Positions 25,501 to 36,331 of a stretch of DNA of 64,000 bases are shown piece after piece. The stretch lies in contig JACEVL010000143.1 in NCBI GenBank assembly GCA_020284085.1, forward strand, positions 1,236,246-1,300,245, written 5' to 3'. The position numbers and the translations under genes are program-made. Every line of letters starts with the position of its first letter. The stretch's first letter is position 1. The notes beneath the pieces were generated by a model, which worked only from the letters and a program-made list of their open reading frames with translations, had not been told where the DNA came from and searched no databases. Source of the DNA: Aporrectodea caliginosa. Lineage: Eukaryota; Annelida; Clitellata; Crassiclitellata; Lumbricidae.

Positions 25501-27896
25501 CTATTGCGCGGACGCTGAATCGGAGTGTCATGCCGAAGCGCATGAGCAATTGCGAGTGAAGGACTTGCCCAGGGTCCCTACACGGCGGCTTTGAGGTGAA
25601 TTCGAACCCGCAACCCTCCAGCTGCAAGGCATTGAACATACCCCTATACCACCGCGCCCCAGTTGTATTGTGTTGTGTTATTGTACTCCACGTTTATAAT
25701 GCGACCGAGCCACCCGCAGTAAAGATCCGAGAAATTAATCTCTGATAAACTGACCGACCCGGAATCGAACCCGGGCTGCCGGCGTGGAGAGCGGGCTACC
25801 AACCCACTAGGCCACTCAGGATCTCCGTTAATGCACAGCTAGAACCTACAGTTCTTTCAGTAATCAGTAGCTAATATTAAACTGTAAATCTATTTCCATT
25901 ATTAAAGAAATAACCTCAGTGCATTGGAATAGTAGAACAGAAATGTTTGTTAACACTTTAACGACGAGCGTGTACCAAAAGTGACTGGGAAATCAATGCA
26001 GCTCGTCGTTAAAGCATTAAATCTGGAATGTTCTTACCATGTGGGGGTACGAACCACCAGAAGGTGCATTTGCTGTGCATATTCAATTTAAGTTCACAGT
26101 ATAGCCAAAGGTTATGAGTTAAACTTAAACTGATTTCATTTTAGAATACAAAAACACAATGACAGGTGATTTTCATGAGGTAAATAAGAAACTGGCCTGC
26201 AGTATTATAGTCATTCGATTGGCCATAGGATCCACTGTAGTCGGCGCCTGAATAAGCAATTTACAATCATCATGCCTTCAAACATGGATCCAGATGTTAT
26301 ATGTTGGAATAATTTCCATATTGAATTGGTAGTCCCAGAAGGTTAAAATATAAATTATATGGTAAAACGGAGTCATGGGCAATTTCAAGTTTTTTTAGGA
26401 AGACAAAAAAGTATACACAGCTCAGGAGAAAAACTTCCTGGGAACAATTTCAATAGCAAAAAAATATTTCACAATTTCAGAGCAATCCAGCATTCTGAAC
26501 CAGAAAAAAATTAAACAGGCATGAAGACTAAACATTGAAAATTTGACATGAGGCAAAAGAAATATGTAGACCATGGAGAAATTTCTACGGAAACTGTCAA
26601 ATATCAACTAGTCATAAACATCTGATGAACTTAAATGTCAGTGAATCGATACATTTCAAATATCAAACTGTCGTAAAAAAAACCGAGCTCAGTCATATCA
26701 TATTTCAAATATCAATCTGTCATAAAAATTGATCTAGGTCATATAAAAGTTCACCTTGGTATGTTTCATTACATAACTTTCAATTCTCAAAAAGGCACAA
26801 GTCTTTTCGTAAATATGTATGATAACCCTGACTGTAACTGGTCCACACCTACCTTCAAATTCTGATTCAAATGCTGCCCAATATTCCAAAATGTTTTTCA
26901 TCACATCATTAAAATTTCTGTATCATGTTTGGCTCACGCCAATGCCTGCGTTCCTTCCCTTCTCATTCCATCGTTGATCTTGCTGGCACTGTTATTCCAC
27001 TATTTCTCAACATACGCCTCTGATTGGTGTGCACTGCGAGAGGTGCTGTATAAATTGATAGATACAATACAATACAATACGAGTATGGAAAACACAAGAA
27101 CAGGGTCTGTAAAATATCTTACCAGGTGATGGATATCCGCCATAGAACTGCGGCTGTGGTACAGATGTATCTTCAAATAACTGAGGATTATTTGGAGCTG
27201 GCCTTTGATTTCTCATTCTAGGATGAACTTTGTTGGCATTTCCAGCTAAGAAACAACAATCAATCAAAATAACTATAGGCCTAAATATGATGTGTGCCAG
27301 AGTCCAGTCAAAATCCATTATGAGTAATCCACAGAGAAAGGGTAACAGCATAACAGAAGACGCAGTAGAGGTCTAGAGGACATAGGCTAGTTTCTCACCA
27401 TCAAACAAAATCTAACAACCATTGCGAAGTGCAATGGTTTGGATTTATTTGGCTTTCTGTGTTCCACATATCGTATACAAACTCAAATAGTGAAAAATAG
27501 GAAGAGTCTCCAGCATGTGATGTGGTTTCATAACTACTGTCAGGAGATGTCGTGGGACGAGGCTGAGGAGCTGGCAATGGGCAGAGACGAGTGGAGGAGA
27601 TGCGTTGCCCGATGTGCAGACCTGCATGAGAAGGACTAAGTATTAAGTAAGTACTGTCAGTTAGGTAAAGCAGCAATTTTGAAACATGAATTTCTTAATA
27701 TGAGTTCTCATATAACATGGATCCACAGTACCACAGTTCAATAATAATATAGGACCTTATTATAATGTAACCATGCCATCAAGAAATTGCATTGTTTCAA
27801 GTGCAGAGTAAACCAAATTCAGAATTAAATTATCAAAAGTCCTAACCGATTTAAATGTACACACTTACGATGCCTGCTAGTGGAAGGCAATTCCAT
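19584..27896 (-). CDS. YIF1: YIF1 homologue (Yip1-interacting factor, Golgi/ER membrane protein), 10 coding exons
   Basis: YIF1 proteins are multi-pass membrane proteins that pair with YIPF/Yip1 proteins and act in ER-to-Golgi transport. Coding exons (minus strand) are 27869-27896, 27123-27245, 26197-26247, 24916-25076, 24636-24740, 23640-23718, 23166-23223, 22290-22445, 20531-20624 and 19584-19739. All phases join, giving 336 aa against about 300-315 in vertebrates. Hallmarks: [16 protein letters not shown] near residue 97-112, [20 protein letters not shown] near 130-150, [14 protein letters not shown] near 169-182, [13 protein letters not shown] near 196-208, [10 protein letters not shown] near 245-254. 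Four to five hydrophobic segments lie between residue 183 and the end. The start ATG is the first codon of an exon with a clean GTAAG donor. The third exon needs a GC donor. Introns carry a SINE pair, LINE tails, two TTAA mini-elements and a decayed exon copy. Confidence 0.95.
21330..21700 (-). pseudogene. Decayed duplicate of YIF1 exon 8 region, inside intron 8
   Basis: On the minus strand, sequence at about 21,330-21,381 matches the middle of exon 8 (22,290-22,445) over some 50 bp, including CAGCTGTTTGGTCTTCTC, but has an indel and then a stop. Further along, 21,622-21,682 matches 22,606-22,682 (CATTGAATACACACAGA), in the same order and similar spacing. About 21,534-21,565 looks like a worn copy of the mini-element at 22,521. 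So a block carrying the exon was duplicated and then decayed. Confidence 0.65.
22521..22590. mobile_element. ~70-bp TTAA-flanked mini-element, copy 3
   Basis: Lies in YIF1 intron 7. Left TTAA is intact; the right flank is GTAA. Arms CTTTAACGATGAGC and GCTCATCATTAAAG surround TTTCCCAGTCACTTTTGG. Same orientation as copy 1. Confidence 0.65.
22800..22960 (+). pseudogene. LINE C-terminal fragment in YIF1 intron 7
   Basis: Plus-strand sequence resembles the end of the ORF2 family also seen on the minus strand at 34,433-34,771 (there [14 protein letters not shown]). Here the same region reads roughly ...[18 protein letters not shown]... in one frame. Only about 160 bp survive, with no intact ORF. 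Confidence 0.55.
23878..23982. repeat. Two-copy tandem repeat of about 52 bp
   Basis: CCTCTTTGAATAACAAATGA and the following sequence to GGTAGTATG is repeated once, with one clear substitution (GGTAGT/GGCAGT). Located in a YIF1 intron. Confidence 0.9.
25434..25660 (-). mobile_element. tRNA-derived SINE, monomer 1 of a dimer
   Basis: Read on the minus strand it starts with a tRNA-like head: GGGGCGCGGTGGTATAGGGG (A box) and later GGGTTCGAATTC (B box). The unrelated body ends GGGCGCTATAACAAGTGTTC and an (ACAAT)n-type tail. It abuts a second tRNA-headed unit at 25,662. Confidence 0.85.
25662..25822 (-). mobile_element. tRNA-derived SINE, monomer 2
   Basis: Minus-strand head with GAGTGGCCTAGTGGGTTGG (A-box region) and CCCGGGTTCGATTCCGG (B box), a short body, and an ACAAT-rich 3' end. 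A close copy lies at 62,222-62,402. In both places the tail is followed by CCACCGCGCCCC (plus strand), so the two monomers probably move as one dimeric SINE. Confidence 0.85.
25950..26020. mobile_element. ~70-bp TTAA-flanked mini-element, copy 4
   Basis: The best-preserved copy: TTAA at both ends, 14-bp perfect arms CTTTAACGACGAGC / GCTCGTCGTTAAAG, core AAAAGTGACTGGGAAATCAA. Lies in YIF1 intron 3, in the same orientation as copy 2. Confidence 0.75.
26900..27085 (+). pseudogene. LINE/SINE 3' end with ACAAT tail
   Basis: Ends in GAGAGGTGCTGTATAAATTG and (ATACA)n, the form seen at other retroelement 3' ends here. It stops about 40 bp from the exon 2 donor of YIF1. Confidence 0.45.
27480..27655 (+). 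pseudogene. Non-LTR retrotransposon C-terminal fragment in YIF1 intron 1
   Basis: The plus frame reads [20 protein letters not shown] then RCADLHEKD and stops. This is the usual C-terminal sequence of many animal RTE/jockey-type pol proteins. It is followed by a TAAGTA-rich tail. Only this end survives. Confidence 0.65.
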
Positions 27897-28029
27897 TGTC
27901 GAAAGTTGAACTTTGGCAGATTCAAACTATCACTGTAAGCATAATTAAGACACCGCAAGTTATAAATCCACAAAGCAATTTCAAAGTAGCAAAATATACC
28001 AAGTGACACAATTCATTTAAATAGGTTTG

Positions 28030-28520
28030 ACAACAGGAATTCCTTTCTCCTGAACCCTTTATCAGCTCCAATAAAGTATCTTCAACTTATTTAAATTCTC
28101 CTGCTCGAGCTGTCACCAAGACATCCAATCATCAGCACATAACTCCTAATCTTAAATCACTCCAGTGGCTGAAAATCCTCTCAAACATTCATTTCAAACT
28201 TCTCTCTCTATCCTACAACTCTCTTCAGAACTCCCAGCTGATGTGTTTTCGCAAACTCTTCACCATCCAGTGACCCCACTCTACCCATTCATCCTTTTAT
28301 GTCGTTCCTGCACATCATCCAGGAACTACTCATCTTAAGTTCTCTAACTGATCCATATAACACACTGCACCTCGACTTTGCAGCAATCTACTTCCTGAAT
28401 TCTGCAAATTCTCTGTTCCTCTACAATCCCATTGCTCAGACACCATCATTTTTTCAAAAGTTCCTCTATTTGTCGCTCCTTCAATTTGCCATTCAAACCT
28501 AGTCTTGCCTTTTCAAGAAA
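28030..28520 (+). pseudogene. Degraded LINE C-terminal fragment upstream of YIF1
   Basis: Broken frames recall ORF2 C-termini: a run like HHITPNLKSLQWLKI then IHFKLLSLSYNSLQ at about 28,120-28,230, later LDFAAIYFLNSAN. Stops and frame changes throughout. Confidence 0.5.
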
Positions 28521-30048
28521 TATTATCCCGATTCACACACTTTGCCACCTTGCGAGTTTGCAAGAAGTTTGAAGGCAAATTGGACGGATTAGGGTGGGCA
28601 TTCTTGAAGAGGAAAGACTTCAATTTGGAAAGGAAAGCTTGTGGGGTGATAAGTAGAGGACCCTGAGGCTGATGATTGGTGGAAGAACTAAGAATAGGCA
28701 GAATCAGGAACTCATAATAGGCGGAATTAGGAACTGAGAATAGGCGGAATTAATACCCTATATAGGCATTTATGATCGCAAAGAATGTGCTCCATGACCT
28801 AACACCCAACCAGAATGTTTTTTTACAAATAAAGTTAACCTTCTGAATATATCGGCCCACTTAAGACGACGTGTTATGACTAGGAATAGACGAAACCCAC
28901 GAATTCACGGAACCTGTAAATTTTGGCGTTTCCTGTGAATCCCACTTGCCATGACTTGCCGTGATTTTTCACATATGCTGCACTTTTGCAAATTTCTGAT
29001 GTCAAACATGACAAATGGACCTAAAACGGCCACCCTGGTCATGAACAATACATTGGCCAAGAACAAAGGCATGTTTAATGTTTAGTCAACTGCCACATGG
29101 CGCCAAAAGCCGTGACATCATTAATTTTTGCCTACTAAGTAACACACTGCCTAAGCTGACGTAACGTCGTAAACAAATCATTGAAATCAACGTTTTATGA
29201 ACACAATATGACGGGTGCGGCCAGACGCACTAAAGTTAAGCATTATCCCAACAAATGCACAATGTCAAATTTTATTCATTACTGCACGCATCCTCTGATT
29301 TGCACACCCCTAAAATTACAAACAGAAGCGCTTTATGCTTTTTAACTGGAACCATCAGTCACCGTCTGGTTCAATTTCACTGGCGCCATACAAGTCCTTC
29401 AGCCGAATGCTCATACGGAAGAAAACAAGTCCGCAGTGGTTCTCAACCTTTCGTAAAATATATCACCTTATCACCAGCTGTAAATTACTGTCAAATATTC
29501 GATTTTAAATAAACCCAGTTGAAAACAATCCTTTACGAAACAATTATAACAAATCCCATATTTACCGGCCCGGCCGGAAGTCTTGTGCTCCGTCTACGTG
29601 GATTGCAAACAAGTAAGATAGTAGGCGCGTTTTGAAAAACAACGTTCATTAATCGTAAGTAAGTAAGTAAGTGAGTTATTTAACCGGTTGCAGAAGAGCC
29701 GCACTCCGGTGTGCAAACATCATATGACCTGTATTATTACTGTTGCGCTCACAAACAAGCTGATGCCCCGCGCGTTTAGAAATTAAATCGACGTTGCTGT
29801 GATTTCTTGCTGTCATATTATTATGCTCTTGTCTGCCGAGATGTCGTCTTGATAGTGAACTTATCTATCTAAAAATCTGTCGAAGACTCACGTCGTAGAC
29901 GTACACGTGCAGGCTGCGCTTGATAAAAATTACCATCACAGTTGGTTTATTTTAAGAAAATAATGCATTGCTGGTAAAGCTGACTTTACTTTACTATAAA
30001 TAATTATAATTGAATGCGTTAAAAGGCCATGGGCCTCTCGTGCTAGGA
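28521..30048. other. 5' flank of YIF1, no gene
   Basis: Contains a short tandem repeat of about 23 bp (AATAGGCGGAATTAGGAACT type) near 28,680-28,760 and an inverted copy of the (TAAG)n-tailed retroelement end at 29,655-29,735. No other exon is convincing. Confidence 0.4.
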
Positions 30049-30088
30049 TCTGCTGGTAGGACTCTAAATTAGGCTATTGTTGTTAGGC

Positions 30089-30279
30089 CAGTGGTGGCGC
30101 CATACATTTTTTGTAACCAGGGCATAACCGAGGCAATCATACAAGTAACCAGTGCAGGGGCGGTTTATGCCCCAAGTAAATTCTCGGCAGGGTAAAAATT
30201 CTGGCAGGGCAACGACCAGGGCAAATGCTTTTTTTACCAGGGCATTTGCCCTGGCTTGCCCGGTGTAGTGCCGCCACTG
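30089..30279. mobile_element. hAT-like MITE (copy A)
   Basis: The ends CAGTGGTGGC and GCCGCCACTG are inverted repeats with one mismatch. In copy B the left end is CAGTGGCGGC, making a perfect pair. The interior has GGGCAT/TTTGCCCTGG motifs. No 8-bp target duplication is visible (TGTTAGGC against CGTGCCTC), so one flank may have been rearranged. Confidence 0.7.
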
Positions 30280-30299
30280 CGTGCCTCCATCTGGCTATG

Positions 30300-30712
30300 C
30301 CTATGGGTCTGTTCCCTCATGCGAAGCTGTCTTGCAGGCTCTGCTCCTCATTATCTTAGGGCTTTTTGTACCACAGTACCTTCTCTGCACAGTCGTTCCT
30401 CCCTTAGGTCCTCGGCCCGTGGTTACTTGGTTGTCCCGCGGGTGCGTAGGCCTACTTCTACGGCCCAGTCTAGGAGTTTCGCTGGTCCCAATATTGTTGG
30501 GCCCAATAGCTGGAACCAGTTACCCAAATTATCCAAATAGCTGGAACCAGTTACCTCAGTCCTGAGGACTGACCTTTTTTCTCTATTTCTTTTGACCAGT
30601 TCCGCCAGCGCCTGAAAACCTCTGTTTACCAGTGAAGACACTGGCCCGGGGCGGGAGCGCCTCTGTTTCTGAGTGGCGCTATATAAATGCTCGATTACGA
30701 TTACGATTACAT
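30300..30712 (+). pseudogene. LINE C-terminal fragment (copy A)
   Basis: Frames read AGSAPHYLRAFCTTVPSLHS, SSARGYLVVPRVR and GPNSWNQLPK, a typical L2/CR1-type ORF2 C-terminus. It ends GTGGCGCTATATAAATGCTC followed by (GATTAC)n. Frameshifts interrupt it. Confidence 0.75.
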
Positions 30713-31209
30713 CGTAGTTGAACGAGCGGCAAAGCACATCGGGCAAAGCAGCCACTCGAGCGGAGAAATGGAACTAAATGATTGGCTACAAGATGCACGT
30801 GATCAACATCGTTGTTATGATTGGATAGGCCTACTGATTGTTAACGTCATCTTGTGCAACAAACGCTATAATGATGACGTAAAATCCTTGGCCATTAATT
30901 ATTGCAAAGCAGACTTCAAAGCTAAGACGTGAAGTGAAGACAGGAGGTATATAATTTCAGATAATAATTATTCTGCTTTATATTTCTATGAGAGAATATA
31001 CGATAAGCACAGAAATGAGAGAACACTTTAAAACACAGAACTGAACATTAGCGTGCATAGCCTATTATTTTAAACTTAACTTTTTCGTTAGTTTTGGTCT
31101 TATGATTATTTCAAGTTGAAGGGGCCACAGGGGGTTTTCAGGAAATCAACATGTGAAAAAGAAATCCACATCGAAATTCGACGTCAGCATGGCCAGCACG
31201 AAAGCAAAG

Positions 31210-32240
31210 CCAACCAACTGCAAAGCCAAGATGTGAAGTGAAGATATTACGAGGTATTTAAATTCAGGTTCTTTATAAGAGAAAACTTTAAAAGACAGGA
31301 CTGAACTTTATCAAAGATCGTAGGCCTACTGAACTTGCATATTTAAACTGAACTTTTAATTGGTTTGAACTTATGGTAATTTGAAGTTGACGAGGGGTGG
31401 GGGTTTTAGCAAATAAAATTAAATGAAGAGTCCAGATCGAAAGTCAACCGTAGTATGGCCAACATGAAAACAAAGCAATGCCAACTTCAAACGCCAACTT
31501 CAACTTCAAGCCCCAACGCCAACTTCAACTTCAAACGCCAACTTCAACTTCAAACGCCAACGCCAACTTCAACTTCAAACGCCAACGCCAACTTAAACTT
31601 CAAACGCCAACTTCATCTTCAAACGCCAACGCCAACTTCAAACGCCAACTTCAAACGCCAACGCCAACTTCAGCTTCAAACGCCAACTTCAACTTCAAAC
31701 GCCAACTTCATCTTCAAACGCCAACGCCAACTTGGCAACTTCAAACGCCAACTTCAACTTCAAACGCCAACGCCAACTTCAACGCCAAGATGTGAAGTGA
31801 AGATACGAGGTACCATATTTAAATTCAGGTTCTTTATTAGAGAACACTTTAAAACTTAAAAGACAGGACAGAACTTTATCAAAGATAGTACTGAACATTT
31901 ACTTAATTGCATATTTAAACTGAACTTTTAATTGGTTTGAACTTATGGTAATTTGAAGTTGACGAGGGGTGGGGGTTTTAGCAAATAAAATTAAATGAAG
32001 AGTCCAGATCGAAAGTCAACCGTAGTATGGCCAACATGAAAACAAAGCAATGCCAACTTCAAACGCCAACTTCAAGCGCCAACGCCAACTTCAACTTCAA
32101 ACGCAACTTCAACTTCAAACGCCAACGCCAACTTCCACTTCATACGTCAGCTTCAACTTCAAACGCCAACTTCCAACGTCAACGCCAACTTCAACTTCAA
32201 ACGCCAACTTCAACTTCAAAGTCAAGATGTGAAGTGAAGA
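31210..32240 (+). repeat. Minisatellite blocks in copy A
   Basis: Two arrays (about 31,478-31,790 and 32,050-32,225) of irregular 6- and 12-bp steps made from CCAACTTCAA and AACGCC. Each array is enclosed by a longer repeated frame: CAACCGTAGTATGGCCAACA before and GATGTGAAGTGAAGA after. Long open frames (QTPTSTSNANF-type) arise because the steps are multiples of three; I do not regard them as genes. Confidence 0.9.
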
Positions 32241-32564
32241 CACGAGGTATTCTAAAGATTCTTCTATACTTTATAGTACCTATAATAGGCCTGTGAGAGA
32301 ACACTTTAAAACACAGAACTGAACTTTACCTCGTAGTATATTTAAACTTAGCTTTTGTTTGAGAAAGGTGATAACCAAATGCATCACTATTTCTCTTGTG
32401 TGTTAGTTTAGGCGCATTTGGGTAGTTCTTCATCTACATCCATTTAATTTTGAGGCCATTTCATTTATTTCATATTTTATTTAGTTTTCAAGGGGTTGGG
32501 CTTGGTCTTCTATGTCCTTACAACCTGTCTACGCTTTGTGCTAAATGAGCTTTCCTTTTTCTCT

Positions 32565-32622
32565 GTTTATATTGTATTGTATTTAAGCATTTGTAAAGCG
32601 CCTCTAGTAGGGTGAACCGTTC
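32565..32622 (-). pseudogene. 3' tail of a minus-strand LINE, split by a younger LINE
   Basis: On the minus strand this is the continuation of 34,415-34,890: GGCGCTTTACAAATGCTTAA followed by ATACAATACAA. In copy B the two parts are continuous around 41,995-42,010, showing that the plus-strand LINE at 32,629 was inserted later. Confidence 0.8.
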
Positions 32623-32628
32623 AGAAGC

Positions 32629-34414
32629 TAGCCATGTTCAAACCAGCCATCTATAGCCATGTAAAGTTAGCCATGCATGTTAGAGATAGCACTGTAAACT
32701 CTCCTCCTCCAGATGTACCTATCCTCACTACAACTTCACTAACAACCTTTGACCCTGTCACTTCTGACTACATTGCTGACCTACTGACGAAATCTACATC
32801 TAAGCACTGTGAAATTGACCCTGTGCCTACATGGCTTCTAAAATCTCAACCTCATTTCTTTGCCATTATCCTAGCTTTCCTAATCAACCTTTCTCTATCT
32901 ACTGGCATACTTCCTAATTCTCAGAAGAGGGCAGTCATTCGTCCTCGTCTTAAGAAGAGTGGTCTTGATCCCACTCTCTGTTCTAACTATATATAGGCCT
33001 ATCTCTAATGTGTCCTTCCTATCTAAGATGATAGAGAGAGTGGTTCATACTCAGCTTTACTCCTACCTCTCTGCTAACAACCTGCTTCCACCTCTTCAGT
33101 CGGGATTCAGACAATTCCACTCCACTGAAACAGCCGTCCTGAAAGTATATAATGACCTGGTCCTTGCTGCTGACAAGGGATATGTGACTGCCTTAATACT
33201 CCTAGACTTCTCTGCTGCTTTCGACTGTGTAGATCACTGCATCCTGCTTAAGGTCTTGCAAGATTCCTTTGGCATATCCGGCACTATCCTCAACTTGTTT
33301 CTGTCCTACCTCTCTAACCGCACTCAGTATGTTCGCATCAACCTCCTCATTTCATCCATCGCTTCTGTGCTCTTCGGTGTCCCACAAGGATCTGTCCTGG
33401 GGCCTCTATTGTTCATTCTCTATACCTCTGCACTCTCAGCCATCGCCTCTCGTCATGGCATAGAAATCCACCTCTATGCTGATGATACACAACTCTATGT
33501 ACATCTGCGACTAAATGAGGTTGCAAATGCTACAAAGAGACTTCGTGCCTGCATTGACGACATCATGCTATGGAGCCTGTCTATGCGCCTCAAACTCAAT
33601 CCTAGCAAATCTGAGCTCATCTGGTTTGACCGTTCTTCTAAGCTGCTGCAGTGTACTGAACTCTCACTCTCTACTTCCTCCTCTCTACTCTCTCCAGCAT
33701 CCACTGTTCGGGATCTTGGGGTCATCCTTGACTCCGCACTTTCCCTCAAACCTCAAATAGCTGCCATCTCTCGGGCATGCTTGTTTCATCTCAGGAGAAT
33801 CCGACAGCTTCGCTCTACTCTTGACTCAGCATCACTAAAAACACTAATACACAGCCTTATTCTTACGCGACTTGACTACTGCAACTCGGTACTCTATGGT
33901 CTCCCTGAATGCACGCTGCTTCCTCTAACTAGAATACTGCATCAGGCTGCAAGACTGTGTCTTGGACTCTCTTACCGAGACCATATCACACCTGCTCTTC
34001 GTTCTCTACACTGGCTTCCTGTCTGTGAGCGTATCCGCTTCAAGCTGGCACTCCTCATGTACAGAGCATGCACAGATCATCTCCCTTCCTACTTGTCTTC
34101 CATGGTCACACCTTGCAACTCTGTTAAAGGTCGCTCCTCTCTTCGATCAGCATCTGCTGGAAAGTATGTTGTTCCTGGCACGCGTCTTGTTTTTGGCCGT
34201 CGCTCATTCACAGTTGCCGGTCCTTCCATCTGGAACTCTCTACCTCCTCATGTCCGCAACTCTCTTAGCGAGACTGTTTTTCGCTCTAAACTTAATACTT
34301 ACCTCTTTCAGTCTATTTATGGCTCTTAATAGTTGCCCAGCTTCAATGTGCACTTCTGAACTTTGTAAGGAGGGCATTATCAAATTACAGTTGTATTGTA
34401 TTGTATTGTATTGT
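32629..34414 (+). mobile_element. 5'-truncated L2/CR1-like LINE, TSD AGAAGC
   Basis: Encodes the reverse transcriptase part of ORF2 in two frames (32,634-32,996 and 32,959-34,329). The second, 456 codons, has LLDFSAAFD (about 81-89), GVPQGSVLGPLLF (140-152) and the catalytic YADD (173-176), then the usual C-terminal region ending FRSKLNTYLF. A (TA) expansion of 4 bp near 32,990 breaks the frame after CSNY. The 3' end is (TTGTA)n. AGAAGC flanks both sides (32,623-32,628; 34,415-34,420). Copy B has the empty site, which confirms the boundaries. The endonuclease domain is absent, so it is a dead copy. Confidence 0.93.
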
Positions 34415-34890
34415 AGAAGCGCTCCCAGTGCGCTAGGTCCCGTGAAAAGAAGCAGTTTTGAGAAAAGCGAAGGAAGAAGAGAGACTGCTAGATAGAATTG
34501 TAGAGCGAACAGTAGGAGAAAGCGCGTTCCAAAGAGAGGGACCAATTGAAGCAAAGCAACGACATTGAGCCATAGCAGTTCTAGTACGGGGAACCAAGAG
34601 GTCAAGCCTATTGGAGGAACGAAGTGGACGGTGGGAGGAAGCTGAATGAGGATGAAGTATTACGCCACCCAGATATTTCGGGGCAAGACCCTTCTGAGCC
34701 TTGAAGGTCAGAGTGAGGATTTTAAATTGTATGCGAGCAGCGAGAGGGAGCCAATGAAGTTCATCAAACATAAAGTTCGAGATGCGAGACTATCGGAGAA
34801 GGCGGGCTATCAGTCTAGCAGCTGTGTTGAGCACCGACTGAAGAGGAGAGAGACAAACGTTAGGATGCTTTTCTTGTTTTACTTGTACCG
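34415..34890 (-). pseudogene. LINE ORF2 C-terminal fragment (copy A)
   Basis: The minus frame reads MFDELHWLPLAARIQFKILT, GLAPKYLGGV, LDLLVPRTRT and [14 protein letters not shown], the C-terminal region of L2/CR1-type ORF2. Upstream VLNTAARLIARL can be followed to about 34,890. Its 3' tail lies beyond the inserted LINE at 32,565-32,622. Confidence 0.85.
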
Positions 34891-36331
34891 TACGTATTGA
34901 GGGGTCTTTCTGCTTAGCATGTTGTCTGTTTCTGCCGTCCCTTCATTTCTCACCTTCAGTTTAGTCTTTCTTCCCATATCGGTTTCCTTATATGTCTTCG
35001 TTGCTGCTCGGATATTCTTCTTTTGATGCTTTGCCTTGTTGCTGGTCAAGGAATCCAGCATTGCGATTTATTTCCAGAGCCTAGTCTTTTGTGTTTTCTT
35101 GATCCCTGGTGTTTAATGTCATAACTACTGTCACTTTCATGCAGGTAAAAAATTGTCATTTGCGGAATAATTCTCGTCTGTTTGAACGTCGGCCATGTCT
35201 GAGTCCTGTAGTGGCGTTGACTGTCAGAAGCGGGAAGATACCCCCACCCAATTGTTAAGAACAATGTTGAGATCGATGCCACTGCACTCTGGTCGCTAGG
35301 CCAATAGTTACTGTAGCTATGGATCTCAGCTAACCAATTAATTGAAAAATGAGCAGAGTCGAGCGAGGTCAATCACAGGTCATACGGTCTCAATAGAGAA
35401 ACGTGTAGGCCCTACATTTACATTTTTGCATGTCTCTGTGAGCTGATATACAGGTCTACTTATTTGAGTATTGGCGATAATATGAGATAGCATTCTACAT
35501 CGCAACTGTTAGGTTAGTTACTGTTTAACGGCTGACGGCTCTGTGTCATAAGAAAGATGATTAGCGGCGCCCTCCTCCTGTATCCAGGTTGGGACTGACA
35601 CTGCCAAAGTACGAGCAGTGGTGGAGTTTCATTGCAACTGTGAAAGGTGCGTCTATATGATAAAGTGAGAGAAGTGTTCGAGATCTAGGTGTGGGACTAT
35701 GGGTTTCGGACCTGTACGAGACATAATAATATAGTTGGCTATGAGTATACCGTACAACAATCGCTACAGCGCACGTACATGTAGCTCTAAATTTGCGCCT
35801 TAAATATGGCTGGCCACTGCATGGCGTCGATATGTTCAGAGTCGGACTGGGCCATTTTGGGGCATTGCCATTAAATTCAATCATACAAGGACCCAGGAAA
35901 ATAGAAGTATTGAACAGATTGATTGTGCGACATCATTGTCAATGGTAGGCCTAATGCTGATCGCTTTGACAGTTTGGATAGCCTATTTAGAATATTTGTG
36001 TATTGACGTATACATTATTAATTGCTGTCTGCCCTAGGGCCCGCGCTGAAACCGGAGGGGTCCATGTGCCATGCAGGCACGTAGCCAGACTTAAATTCAA
36101 GAGGAGGCAACTACACAGACCATTGGCAAAATCCTGGTAATTGGGTTCATTGGTCAATCGAATTTCCAGTATATACAAAAGTAAGAGGAGGCAACTGCCT
36201 CCTGGTGCCTCAATGTAGATACGCCTATGTAGGCGATGCGATAATGAAGCATACTCATTCGAGGGTGAAATAGTTAATCGTCCTTAAAATGGAAACAGTG
36301 ACGTCATCAACGAATACTTACGAATATATAC
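34891..36331. other. Unrecognised part of copy A
   Basis: Shared with 42,475-43,935 at high identity. A minus-strand frame of 108 codons at 35,046-35,372 is kept open in both copies (109 codons at 42,642-42,971; the one length difference is a multiple of three), but it has no recognised domain. A segment near 36,070-36,230 has weak hAT-like ends. Confidence 0.45.

Noticed and set aside
25741..25822. Functional tRNA gene
   Set aside because: It has A and B boxes but a SINE body and tail are attached, a second copy exists at 62.3 kb, and the acceptor stem does not close convincingly.
29425..29445. hAT left end CAGTGGTTCTCAACCTTT
   Set aside because: Resembles Charlie-type ends, but no right end or target duplication was found within the following kilobase.
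31455..32296. QTPTSTSNANF-type repeat proteins
   Set aside because: Product of minisatellite periodicity; no splice signals, start context or conserved ends, and copy B has different breaks.
36070..36235. hAT element with ends CAGGCACGTAGCC / TACGCCTATG
   Set aside because: The ends match only in part and the flanking 8 bp differ; left unassigned.
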